From: Serinus canaria
Lineage: Eukaryota > Chordata > Aves > Passeriformes > Fringillidae
DNA length: 64,000 bases
NCBI RefSeq assembly: GCF_022539315.1
Contig: NC_066313.1
Coordinates: 23,473,059-23,537,058, forward strand
Direction: 5' to 3'
Shown: positions 47,150 to 57,370 of the stretch, one piece after another
How positions within the stretch are numbered: position 1 is the first letter of the stretch
How the letters are laid out: the number at the start of each line of letters is the position of its first letter
The notes under the pieces: generated by a model
Databases searched by the model: none
What the model saw: the letters and a program-made list of their open reading frames with translations, nothing else
Told to the model about the DNA's origin: nothing
Translations under genes and position numbers: made by a program

Positions 47150-47360
47150 ACGTTAGTGGTGTTCATGCCTTTGCCGTTGACTTTCATGAGATACCAAAGC
47201 CATCACTTAATCTCCCTCTCTCTGCCTCATTTTCTTCATCAGTAAAATAAAGTGAACAATAACCAATTCTCACATGCAGCAGACTCTGGACTAGTCAATG
47301 TCTGTTGCAAATGTGCTTTGAGATGGTGGAGTGGAAGTTATTAGAACAGTGTTGAAGAAG
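47150..47360 (+). mobile_element. MIR/CORE-SINE-like remnant
   Basis: Plus-strand MIR-like core: ATCACTTAATCTCCCTCTCTC, TGCCTCATTTTCTTCATCAG and TAAAATAAAGTG follow in the order of the known CACTTAACCTCTCTGCCTCAGTTTCCTCATCTGTAAAAT core. Downstream, GTGCTTTGAGATGGTGGAGTGG at about 47313-47334 fits the tail found in CORE-SINEs of birds and reptiles. Its identity to the core is the best of the SINE remnants here. It is inactive and ancient. Confidence 0.75.
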
Positions 47361-48279
47361 ATAAGTGTCCTGTAGCCATCCTTTGGAATCCTCTCACAGT
47401 TTCAGCTATACATCCATTTCTTTTCTGTCTGTGTCTACCATGGAGTCACTGCTGCAAAGCAATGCACTGAAAAAACTGCTGGTAAAAAATTCTGTCGAGC
47501 ATGATGATTCTCACTCTGTCTGGAAGGTGACTATGAACAGACTTAGTCCTGTTTGGCCTCTTCTTTCTTTTGGCATGATACCAGACCCTATTGCATTTTC
47601 ACCTGCTTAGTGTGATGGGGCACCAGCTTGTCTTTTGTGTAAATTCCTTTATTTCTTTATTTTTTTAACAATGGGAAAGAGTTCTACCTGGCCTCTTTGG
47701 GGGAAATATCATGCACAGTTGGTGGTGCCCAGAAGGGAGAAACAGATGCTGTTGAGATATTCATGGTGTCCAAAATAGAAAGCAATTTATATGGACAATT
47801 AAGAAGAGCCACACGGGACTTTGGTGGTTGGAAGCTACAAGTCTCTAAGCAGGCAATTTCTAGGACTTAAAAAAAATTTAATTCACCTGAGGCCATGCAA
47901 AAGAAGAAAAGTTATATTGAGAGAACAATCCCCAAGTTCATTCACTAGGGCTTTCAGCTCCTGATTTGCAGTGGAAATAAAATATGTGCTGTCCTGTCAT
48001 CAATAGGATTTAGAGGACAGAAAAAGCAGTCATCACAGAACAGGTACGAAATCATCAGAAAGAGTAGAGGCAAATCAAGCCAGGGTCTTTAAAAAATACT
48101 AAGGATGTCTGAAAGTCTGTCTTGACTCTCACCGATCACAATGCCTACCCTCCTCTGATTTTCTGTGCTGTAGCTCCTCCAGAATATTTTCTCTTCTCAT
48201 TCATGACATCACACAGGAAAAAGACCTGATGAAGAGACAGAAACATGGTGGAATGGGTTATATGTCTGACATTTGTTTT
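47361..48279. other. Unique non-coding sequence, nothing recognised
   Basis: No repeat family or exon is recognised. Short open frames only. Confidence 0.55.
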
Positions 48280-48560
48280 CTTATAATTGCTTTTGTTCAT
48301 TTGGCATTGGGCAGATGGAGAATGTCAGGAATTTCTGTTGACCTGACATTTTTCCCGCTGCTTCATCAATTAAGAGAGTTTCAGTTTCAGGCAGAAAGGA
48401 GTTAAATCAATCTGCTTCAGAACAACCCTAAGAAATAACTCAATTCTTTAAAAAATCTCTGGAGGGGCGGTTGCTATAGCCTGAGGGATGTGCAAGCTGA
48501 AGGCTCAGCAGCCACATTGACATTCGAAGGCATAAATGTTTAGGAGAAGGGACAGATATT
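48280..48560. other. Candidate conserved non-coding element
   Basis: Complex sequence with a few retained CpGs (TTTTTCCCGCTGC, GGAGGGGCGGTTGC, CATTCGAAGGC) and words such as CTTATAATTGCTTTTG, CATCAATTAAGAG and TTAAATCAATCTGC. GGGGCGG is a possible Sp-type site. The texture resembles a constrained enhancer. No coding frame crosses it. Confidence 0.33.
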
Positions 48561-49274
48561 ACTGTGGTTTTGTCCCTTCTCTAGCTGACTGCAGAGCTGA
48601 GTGCATTGTCTGCACTTGCCTGTTCCCTAGACATTGCTTGGGGCTGTCTTGTTAGGTCTGGAGTCCCACTGAGAATACATTGCCTCCCAGCAATACAAAA
48701 AACAGGAGGGCATTTCTCACTCCATAGCCAGAGCTGGAACCCGCTGAGCAGGAGCACTGAGAAATCATGCATTGACTCACTCCTTGCTTATTTGCACATG
48801 TGAAGTTGGGCCAGCTCAAAAATCTCCTAATGAACCATCACCCTGCAGGATGGTATGAGTTTCTTCCCCCGTTCTTTGGCTGCCGAGTTGAACAGTTTTA
48901 GCTGAGTAGCTCCAAGGCTCCTGCTGCATGCAATGTGGGATCTCAATCAGCATTTCTCCTCTGGTGGCTTGAATCAGATAAAATCTCGGGAAACAGCCTT
49001 CCTGAAGCAGCCAGTCTCTCTCAAGGCTGAAACATATGTTTTCAAAAAAGGAAGGGATTGATTGGTACTAGATATATGACCCCGCTTACTTCAGGTATGC
49101 TGAAGTCTGTATTTTACCTGCTTGTTTCATTCACAGTTTGCTGATGAAAGGGAGTATTTTCCATCAAGGAATGCAGGCTCTACTTTGTTGCAGCATCTTT
49201 TACTCATCTTCCCTTACCATCTCTAACAGCTGGGTTTCCCATCAAAGCCTGATTTTATATTTTTATGTCCTTTT
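48561..49274. other. Unique non-coding sequence, nothing firmly recognised
   Basis: The part at about 48865-49000 has retained CpGs (TTCCCCCGTTC, GCTGCCGAGTTG, AAATCTCGGGAAAC) and may be constrained. Otherwise no element or exon is recognised. Confidence 0.45.
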
Positions 49275-49336
49275 AACTGGATGTTATGCTGCTAAGCCTT
49301 GGCATAACTGGATTTTATGCTGCTAATCCTTGTATG
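49275..49336 (+). repeat. Two-copy 31-bp tandem duplication
   Basis: AACTGGATGTTATGCTGCTAA at 49275 is followed exactly 31 bases later by AACTGGATTTTATGCTGCTAA at 49306. The two units differ at a handful of positions, so the duplication is not very recent. A 62-codon plus-strand frame reads through both copies but has no family resemblance. Confidence 0.92.
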
Positions 49337-51454
49337 AGCTAAAGTGCTTTTTTTGTCTTATTTTCATTTTCCCCCTTGTCCAAGTAGTAAGAGTCTCAGT
49401 CACTCTTTCCTCAATATTGTTTGTGACACAACATATACAGATCTATAGGTAAAGAAGATGTCCGCGTGGTACACCTTATATTTCTTGCTGTCTGATGTAT
49501 TTTGTCAATTTGAATAAGAACTTAGCTCCTGACAGATAATATTGTAACTGAGGAAATTCTGCAAGATGTCGTTCACATAGCATTTGGGTCCTTGGTCTCA
49601 AATGTGAAGAATGGGGACCTGAAGTTGTCTCTCTCTCATAAAATGAGCAGTTGGTTAATACAAATTCTGCAGCAAAGCTCCTTCCTTTTCTGAAAGAACT
49701 TTCTAAACAGAAGTTTCACTGAAACGTGTTCATTACAAGAAAAATACCTGGTGTCTAATAACTCAAAACTTTCCATGGAATGAAATTGAAAGATTTCTGT
49801 GGAATAATTCAGAACTGCTTCTACTGATAAGGTATTTAGCCAAGATAGCCAGAAGGTCCTTTGGATATGTCTTCACTGCTGCTTTCCAGAGAAAGCATTA
49901 CAGAAGAACAATTTATTCCCTGGAATAAAACCTAGCATGGAATAGCAGAGTCCACGTGCATCATCAGAAGCTTGGTATATCTAAGCCCACAGCTTCACCA
50001 CCTTGGCAGGCATGTGAGAGGAATAAATATGATATCAGCCTGCTGCTAGTCAGCAGAACTTCTTGGCAAAAGAACATCAAGCAGGAGATCCAGAGTCTTC
50101 TCTGTCTGATACCTGTCACTAGCCAGGACACATGCACAAAGATTCTTGCTTCCCCACTTCAGAACTGCCCAGACAGATGAGAAGGTCAAAGGAATGATGT
50201 GGCAGTGCTGTGGCATACCCCAACTTGGTGTGCATTACAAGGCTTATTCCATAGGGAAGAGAAAAATAAAGGGAAATTAAATTTATATCTTTTTTCTTTA
50301 TACCGAGTGCCAGGAGCTGTTTTAGCTGCAACAGAGACACTCTAGAGAAAGAGGCTGACAGGCAGAAGGAGGGAAGTAGGAACAGTAGAACAAGACAAGA
50401 TTACCCAGCAGGGAATGGGTGAAGAAATCAAAAGTGGAAGGTCAGCAAAGCAGGAAAAAGAAAGGGGAGCAAGTATAAAAGCACATGGAAATAACTGAAA
50501 TAATTTAAAGGTAGTTGCAAAAATAAAGAAGAGAGAAAACATTCACTGAGCAGACATTGAACAGAAGCCAACCATATGGGTTATCAATTCCAGCCTCCAA
50601 ATACTACAGACAACAATGGAAGAGACTTTAATTGAAAAACATCCATAACTTCTGCTTCAATCCCCATTCCCATTGTAAGCAGAAAATGCTGAAACCTCAC
50701 AATACTTGATGCAAAAGAGAAAATGCTGCAGTGATTATAACATGTCCAGCCAAGACAATGGGAAGGGTGAAGGGCTTTGGGAAGGACTCAGACTCTTGCA
50801 GTTGCTGGCAGGTTGGCACATTCTGATATTTCTTGAGAGTCCATCATGCTCAGCATGGCTATAGAGGAGGACCAGGGGGCAGTCATTCTAAACAATCCTT
50901 GCTCTTCAGTCCAGAAGAAAATCTTTCCCAATGCCACATACAATCAATGCTTTTAATTCAAGACACATCAGTCAGACAGCACCACTAGGAGAACCAGCAT
51001 AACCCTCCGACTATTCTGTCTTTAGCCTTGGACTATTTCTTGTTTGGGTAATTTAATGCTTCAAAGGAAGATCAATTTGCCCTCTCCCCACTCCTCATTC
51101 CTCCCATCATTACATACACATCTGAGAGAATAAAGAACTGGAAAATGAAGGGACTTCCTTCTTTAACCCAATAGTGGTCAGTGGGAGCTCTGAAGCATGA
51201 AATTAATTAATTAAAATATAAATGCAGTGTAATTCCTTCTATGAACTCAGCAAGCTCTACTTTTTAATTATTTAAGTTCCTTGCCCTTGTTATCCTGTAT
51301 GGAAGACCAGAACTTCGTTCCTTTGAAGTTTAGAAACCTTCTCCTGATTTCCCAGCTAATTTATACCCATCTGATCTTTTAGCACTGCTTTACTTCAGCT
51401 GAAGCAATTCTCCATCCTGGTATTTACAAAGAGTGCATTTATGAAGAAAAAACA
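49337..51454. other. Unique non-coding sequence, nothing recognised
   Basis: AT-rich sequence without a confident element. A GAAATTAATTAATTAAAATATAAATGC patch lies at about 51198-51226. Minus-strand frames at 50119-50542 are hydrophobic but have no homology signal. Confidence 0.55.
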
Positions 51455-51735
51455 CACTCCTTCTCATCTTTCTTTTGCAAGTCAAACAAAGCCTCACACA
51501 CAACCTTTCTAAAGGTCTGTCACTTCCCCTCACCATCCTCACAACTCTTCCCATACATCACTTTCCTTTTTTTGACCAGAAGTGACCCAAATTGGCTGCA
51601 ATATTTTAAGTTGGGCTTCCTCAGTCCCTCATACCAGTGTTCTTCTAAAATACTTCCCTTTCTGAAAATATCCTTGCCTGATATATCCCAGCATCACATT
51701 AATCCTTTTCAAGGCAATGTCATATTCCAGCAAAA
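51455..51735 (-). mobile_element. Ancient CR1 LINE 3' fragment
   Basis: Plus-strand landmarks are reverse complements of the CR1 ORF2 tail: CTTCTCATCTTTCTTTTGCAAG then TCAAACAAAGCC near 51457-51492, GACCAGAAGTGACCCAAATTGG followed by GCAATATTTTAAGTTGGGC near 51575-51618, and TGATATATCCCAGCATCACATT then AATCCTTTTCAAGGC near 51678-51714. In CR1 these correspond to the LFSLEKRR region, the SSPVLGAVLEPGLT-type region and the ANSNA-type region upstream. It is heavily diverged, with no open frame kept. The left boundary could reach about 51400. Confidence 0.78.
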
Positions 51736-52200
51736 AGGCAAAGAAAATGTGAAGCAGAAAAGGGAGATGCTGAAAAGAAAAAAAAAGAAAGCATCCTGAG
51801 GAACGACAGACAATTGTGGAGGGAGAAAAAACCAAAAACCCAACTGCCCTGCAAACGTGAAGACATAATCAGCTTTGTAGAAAAGGTAATTCAAAGCAAT
51901 AATGGAAAGTCAGAAAGCTGAGGCAAGGCACATGTGTACAAAATCACAGCACTCTAGCTTTGCATGACCTCTCAGCTTCATGCCAAGTCCCTGACACTGC
52001 TTACCAATATCAGCGTTTTGGCAAATGCAGGACTGACAGCGTCACACTGGCCGGGGGGGGACGTGAGTGCAAGGAAGGCAGGGTGGTTGGATTTGTCTGG
52101 TGAGTCCTGGACACGCCTTCTGCAGAAGAACTCATGGACTGTCCATCCAGGGTGCTTTTCACACAGTAATTTAAGAATTGGCACTCCCCTCATGCTTGGG
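51736..52200. other. Unique non-coding sequence, nothing recognised
   Basis: No recognised element apart from a purine-rich patch at about 51735-51800 and a G8 run at about 52053-52060. Confidence 0.55.
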
Positions 52201-52234
52201 CGTGCATGTGTGTGTGTTGGATGTGTATGTGTTT
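52201..52234 (+). repeat. Imperfect (TG)n microsatellite
   Basis: An interrupted TG-rich run (GCATGTGTGTGTGTTGGATGTGTATG) with five or fewer uninterrupted units. Confidence 0.85.
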
Positions 52235-52855
52235 GACATACAAAACCCACTGTGTCTTTTTTGAGCCCTAAAATTTTAAGGCTAACATTTTTTAATAAAA
52301 ATATTTCCCTCACCCATAGACATGCAAATATTGTCCTTTAACCTGCTAAAGAATATAATGGAAGATCTTGGAGTGCTTTAGGAATATTAATGAGATGTTA
52401 CAATATTCCCCAGGCAGTGTATGCTCATGTATTTTCTGTGTATTTCACAAAGAGATGAAGTAAGTCCTGCACTAAGTTGCCTGACTACTTTCTGTAGTGA
52501 AATGTGATTATGCTTTTTCTTTTAGTCATTATGTTGAAGAAGAACTTCAACATTGAAGCATTTTGCAGAACTTTAAAACAGAAGGTGGAGGAATAGATAA
52601 AGCTCTACATTTTGCTGCTATACAGTAAAGTTGATGGGTTTTGCCTTGTAAAAAGACAAATATATAAATAAAACTCAACAAATATTCTCATGAGTGGGTT
52701 GCAGAGCAGCACCTTTGTTTCTGCCAGTGCAGAAGGAAGCTTACTTGCAGCAGACATGCGATATGTCAATTCGTTTCCATTGTATTGGCAAGAAGGAACA
52801 CACACAAGACAGATTTATCAAGCTATCTGATAGTCTAAGAGCCAAGAATTCTTTC

Positions 52856-52880
52856 AGCTCTCTCCTCTCCTCTCCTCTCT
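52856..52880 (+). repeat. (CTCTC/TCTCC)n short tandem repeat
   Basis: About four units of a CTCTC-type pentamer form a pyrimidine run of about 25 bases. Confidence 0.85.
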
Positions 52881-52929
52881 GCTTTCCTCCATACACACAC
52901 ATGCACAAATAAAGGCAAATCTGCCACTC

Positions 52930-53130
52930 TTGCAAGCATAACACTGTGAAGTTCTGCAGCTTTATTGTGGGTGTTTATCATAAAGCATCCTTATCTGTTA
53001 TCTGCTTATAGAGAAGGCTTTGGCATGTTATTTCAGAGTAATAGCCGAGAGCGAGTTAAATTGCATTAACCTTTAAAGCTGGCATTAATGGGTAACCGTG
53101 TCAGGAGACTATATTACTGTACAATTTCTT
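52930..53130. other. Candidate conserved non-coding element
   Basis: Complex AT-rich block. TTTATTGTGGGTGTTTATC, CTTATCTGTTATCTGCTTATAG (two GATA-type sites), AATAGCCGAGAGCGAGTTAAATTGC and GGGTAACCGTGTC keep several CpGs in a CpG-poor region, and GGCATTAATGGG adds a homeobox-like word. The GATA-type pair plus retained CpGs makes this one of the stronger enhancer candidates in the window. No exon structure is visible. Confidence 0.4.
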
Positions 53131-53190
53131 TTTCTTATTCTTATGCTGACTCCGTGTCTAGAGATGGTTTTTTGTTGGTTTTTTTGGTTG

Positions 53191-53216
53191 TTTTTTTTTT
53201 TTTTTTTTTTTTTTTT
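53191..53216 (+). repeat. Poly(T) run, 26 T
   Basis: An uninterrupted T26 run preceded by T-rich GGTTTTTTTGG-type sequence. It could be the reverse complement of a retroposon poly(A) tail, but no element is recognised beside it. Its length is prone to assembly error. Confidence 0.92.
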
Positions 53217-55429
53217 GCTGCGAGTGCCAGCCTTACATCACAGACTTTGAGCTCAGAGCATAGCATTTGTGCTCTAGGAAAGCATTCAACTGGAAGAAAT
53301 GTAGGACTGGCTTTTTCTCAGCGCTGACAGACAGCAGGAGGGAAGCAGGTTCTCATGGCAGAGGCTGTACATCTTGTCCTTTGGCACAAGCAGCTGATGA
53401 TTTGGTACATGCTCCATACCCATGTCGTATTGCAATAAGGTGAGTTCAGGGCTAGGCTTCCTTCTGAGCCTAAAGCTGGCAGGGTAGGACTTGCTGGTGG
53501 ACACCCCAGTGAGAGATAAGCCCTCTCTTATGGCTTCAGAAGGTTGTCAGACAATCATCAGGATAGAGAGATCTTAGAGTTGAGATTTTTTGATGTGGGG
53601 GCTAAAATGCATGAGCTGTACTGCATTCTCTGTTGCTCTGACATGGAAGACTTCTGCAAGGTATTCCAAGTGTGCAAGCCCAATTTAACAGCCGCATTCC
53701 GTGAACAGGGACAGCTGGAGCTACTCCAGATCTATTATGGTGTAAATAGAACTGGAACGTGGCCTACCACTTATCAGATATTCTCTTCTATGTATTAATT
53801 ATACATGTAAAAGTCCTGTATTTAGGAATAATCGCAATAATTTATCACTTTCAGAGAACTGTAATTGCAAACACAACATAACCATTCATCAGCTGTTTCA
53901 GATGGAAAGAAGTAGGCTGAGAGAAGGCAGCAGCCTCTTTGATCACATTTTGATTGGGAAGTCTCTTCATTACAGGTTTGGTTTGTGAACCCTCCTCCCC
54001 CTCATAACTCTTCAAGTCTTCTTCACAAGCTGTTTATTCAAAGAATACCTGTGCTTGACTCACCACCCATCACAATCCCTCACTAGCTTTTGAAGGAGAG
54101 CTAGCAGAAGAGCGCTGTGAAAGGACACAATAACCCCAGCAGCCAAATTTCTGGAAATACAAAATGGAGAAAAAAAAAATGCAGTGATTTACAAATCTCA
54201 TAAATTGGGAGCCATCAGGTTTGGCATTTGGTAAGCCTATCTTACTTGTCTTTGGGAAATGGGTAAAGGGCCAGAGTCAGTTTTAATACCTCTCAGAAAA
54301 AGTCCTGGTAAGAGTGACAGCCCTACATCTCTGCCTAAGTGACATGCCTGGGGTGGTGCAGCAGAGGTGTGAGGCTTGGCTGCCAAGGAGATGAGTACAA
54401 CACAAGAGCCTAAATAGAAGAGAATATGATTTATTTTGGAGAGCTGTTACAAAAGCTAACATTAATTGTTTAAATTAACACTGCAATTAACATGCAAATA
54501 AAAAAATACTTTATTTTTTCCTTTCCTTGTTTCTTAAAAGAAATCCAAGCCTTCCCTGGGAGCACATGTGCTGTGCTGCCCTTTAAGACAGAGCTGTGCA
54601 GCCTCTTCTCCCCAGCTAATCCATGAGGTTGGGCACTGCCAGCTGGGGAGGCTTCCAGCACACCTCACTTTGTGCTTCCTCATGAACATTTCTTTTGGGT
54701 CACTGGGGCTGGGCTCAGTGGCATCTTTTTTACCTTGTCCTCAGAGATGCCTGTCACAACCCCATATAGGTAACCATGCTCCCTCCTTCAAGTTGTGGGG
54801 ATTTACCATCACAGTGCAATTCTGCAAGATGGGCATCAGCAAGCTGGGAGCTTGCATGTCATATAGGACTCCTCTGGACCTGTGAAGTTTTGGGCAGCTT
54901 CCTAGGTGGGGGAACACACACTACTAGGTCTGTCCTGGTTTTGTCTGCGTGTATTTTGTCTGCCCCAAAGGAGCTGATCAGAGGCCCTTCCTTTTCTATT
55001 TCAAACAGCAGAAGTTCATCCTATTAGTTACAGAAGGGTCATCTATGAGCCCCAGGGTGTCAGACAAGATCATGTGCACGTGTGCTTGTACACCAGTGAG
55101 GCCCTGATTTGAGGGGGAATCATTCTGGCCAGCAGCTCCACTGAGGGTTTTGAAACAATGCTTTGCATTTGAAACTGTAATAAGGATGCATCTCTCTCCC
55201 TACAGAAAATAAAGGAAAAAAATGACAATCATTGGTAGAAATGGTGTTGATTTCTCTTAATGATAGATGAAACAAATATTTCTATGAGAATGATGGATGC
55301 CACCAGTCAGAGTTCTTCTTGCTACAGCAGCCAGTGCCTCTTTATGTACCCGTCTCATGAAAGTGTCAGAGATATTTAAAAAGAAAAAAAAAGAAATATG
55401 CTAAAATTAAAATGGAGAAGAAAAAGTCA
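53217..55429. other. Unique non-coding sequence, nothing firmly recognised
   Basis: No confident element. An 84-codon plus-strand frame at 53544-53798 looks protein-like but matches no family I know. A stretch at about 53695-53765 and another at about 54290-54370 faintly resemble ancient amniote SINEs. Confidence 0.5.
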
Positions 55430-55690
55430 TTTCACACATTTAATGGCATAATGAAGTCTTTTTAATGTAATTTTCTTTACTCTTCTGATTACATATTCAC
55501 AAAGAGGATCTTCACTTCCATCTTTATTAGGCACTGTGTTTGTCATCATTATGGGTTAAGTATTTTCATAAACATTTGATGAATATTAACCATTTAAAAT
55601 AAAAAATAACAGTTTATTCTCACTGCAATGACTACTGCACATGGAGATATTAATATTAGAGCAAGTCATATGAAATTACACAGCCCTGTC
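55430..55690. other. Candidate AT-rich conserved non-coding element
   Basis: Very AT-rich yet complex: CATTTAATGGCATAATGAAG, GATTACATATTCAC, GATGAATATTAACCATTTAAAATAAAAAATAAC and GGAGATATTAATATTAGAGC. It could be a constrained homeobox-bound element or simply AT-rich unique DNA. There is no CpG signal to help. Confidence 0.25.
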
Positions 55691-57059
55691 CCTGTGTGCA
55701 GGGAAGAAGCACAGAGACAGGGAGGGGAGAGACTCAACCTAGCAACAGGCAGAGGGGCTTGCAAAGCTGGATCCTATCTAGACTTTTGACTGACCCCATG
55801 ACCCCAAAAGACTACAGATTTGCCCCATAAGAGACTGAGTGGTCCTGGATCCTTTCTACAAGGACGAAAATAACAGGCTATTTCCTTGTTTCTTTTCTAA
55901 CTTGACTCCTAATCTTCTCTTCTCAGTGCTTGCAAGGGGCTAATCCAGCCCAGGCTTGAGTGTAACAACCTGGTTAATTTATATATTGTCTCTAGCTGGT
56001 GCAAATGTCCTAACAAACACAATTTTAAATGTGGTCTGTTCTCTACAGCAGGGAAATGGCTTCCTAAAACAAACAGTTCCAGAGCCAAGTACTGCAAAAA
56101 GAGGAGGAATAAATACCACAAAAGAAGGTCCAGCAAAAAGAGGTTGCCTGGAGTTGAGTAAAACCATAATCTGGTTATTCTGGTTTTAAACAGAGCAGGA
56201 AAATGCAGACATAACATTTTGTGTCAATACGATAACCGCACTAGTTATAATGAAATTATAGCTATGTTTCATTTTGATCCTTTATTTTTACTAAGAAAGT
56301 TTATTTCTCAACAACTGAGTAATTTTTCAAAAGGAAAATGATTATTTGTACTGTTTAAACATTATCTAACCTCTTTCTTCAATCCCGGTTCTCTTCTATT
56401 TGTTCCATTTTCCTTCCCCCAATCAATAAAATAAAAACATCAGTGATGACATCCTAATTTCACAGCATCACATGAAAGCTCATTTCTAGCAGAAGGCTAC
56501 TGTAGCACAAAATACCTGACCTGTTTCATGTGACCTGTTCCTTTGCTTACTCAGAGGAAACAGGAGGCAGCTGATACCCTGGGGCTCTCCCCACCTGTAA
56601 ACCAATTTTAGATAGCAGGCCCTTTCTCACTCTTCCCCAAGAGTGCCAACTTGTTCTGAGAGTAAGGAGCCATAGAGCAGTTGTTGAGGTTTTTTTAAGA
56701 AAAAGAAATATGCAAAAGGTGAGAGGAAAGGTCCAGCTGTGCATCTTAGAGTGCCTATTCCCACCTCCACAAAGTGCAGAGCAATATTGCCAGTGCTGAC
56801 AATTGTTATTACAAGGGCTGATGGGGGAAGGAGCAGAGTTACTCTTTTTTGCCTTCCCAACCATAAACTGGGTCACTTTAATTAAATCCTCTAGGTAGGG
56901 GATACCAAGCAGAAGTGTAAAGAGCCCCAAGGCCCAATTCAAAAGATTGCAACTCATCGCTGACTGGAGAGGGTTAACAGAAGAATTACTGGTGGATGTT
57001 TAATTAGGATTTGTGGGATGGGGATTGAGCATTAGACTGGGGTTTGTTTAGGGCTCATG
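55691..57059. other. Unique non-coding sequence, nothing recognised
   Basis: No repeat or exon is recognised. Overlapping frames on both strands at 55909-56217 and 56547-56957 have hydrophobic stretches but no family signature. Confidence 0.55.
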
Positions 57060-57370
57060 TGTGCTCAAGCACCGAGGTAATTTCACATTGTGCATCGCTG
57101 CGTCCTTCGCAGAGCTCAGCCAGCGCCGTGCAGGAGCTGGAGTAAAAGCTCCACCTGGAGACAGCCGGAGCTTGCTGGCGTCCCTGCATGCTTGCAGAGG
57201 ATGCTGCTGGTGAGGATTTTCTGGGAGAGCAGGGGGCCAGGAGCCCTCATCCCCAGAAGTAGCTGTTTGCTTCTCCCAGGCTGCAGCCTTAGCATTTCCC
57301 TTCCTTCGAGCACCTAGCGCCTCTAATTCCCTGGTCCCAGGGAACGGGATGTGGGAGCCAGGCACGTGCT
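57060..57370. promoter_or_regulatory. CpG cluster, possible distal regulatory element or weak promoter
   Basis: About a dozen CpGs lie in 310 bases (for example GCACCGAGG, CATCGCTGCGTCCTTCGC, CAGCGCCGTGC, AGCCGGAGC, TGGCGTCCC, CTTCGAGC, TAGCGCCTC, AACGGGATG, GGCACGTGC). This is well above the rest of the window, though below a classical CpG island. There is no TATA box in a convincing place and no recognisable first exon. CACGTG at 57363-57368 is an E-box. The flank just upstream has TTTAATTAGG and GGTTTGTTTAGG words. A hypomethylated enhancer or a non-coding RNA promoter would fit. Confidence 0.35.

Noticed and set aside
53544..53798. 84-codon frame with protein-like composition
   Set aside because: No family match and no splice structure. 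Part of it (about 53695-53765) faintly resembles an ancient amniote SINE phrase (ACTCCAGATCTATTATGGTGTAAATAG), so a repeat is as likely as coding.
54290..54370. Possible MIR remnant
   Set aside because: CTAAGTGACATGCCTGGGGTGGTGCAGCAG resembles the AAGTGACTTGCCCAAGGTCACACAGC core, but the flanks do not continue and the match is short.
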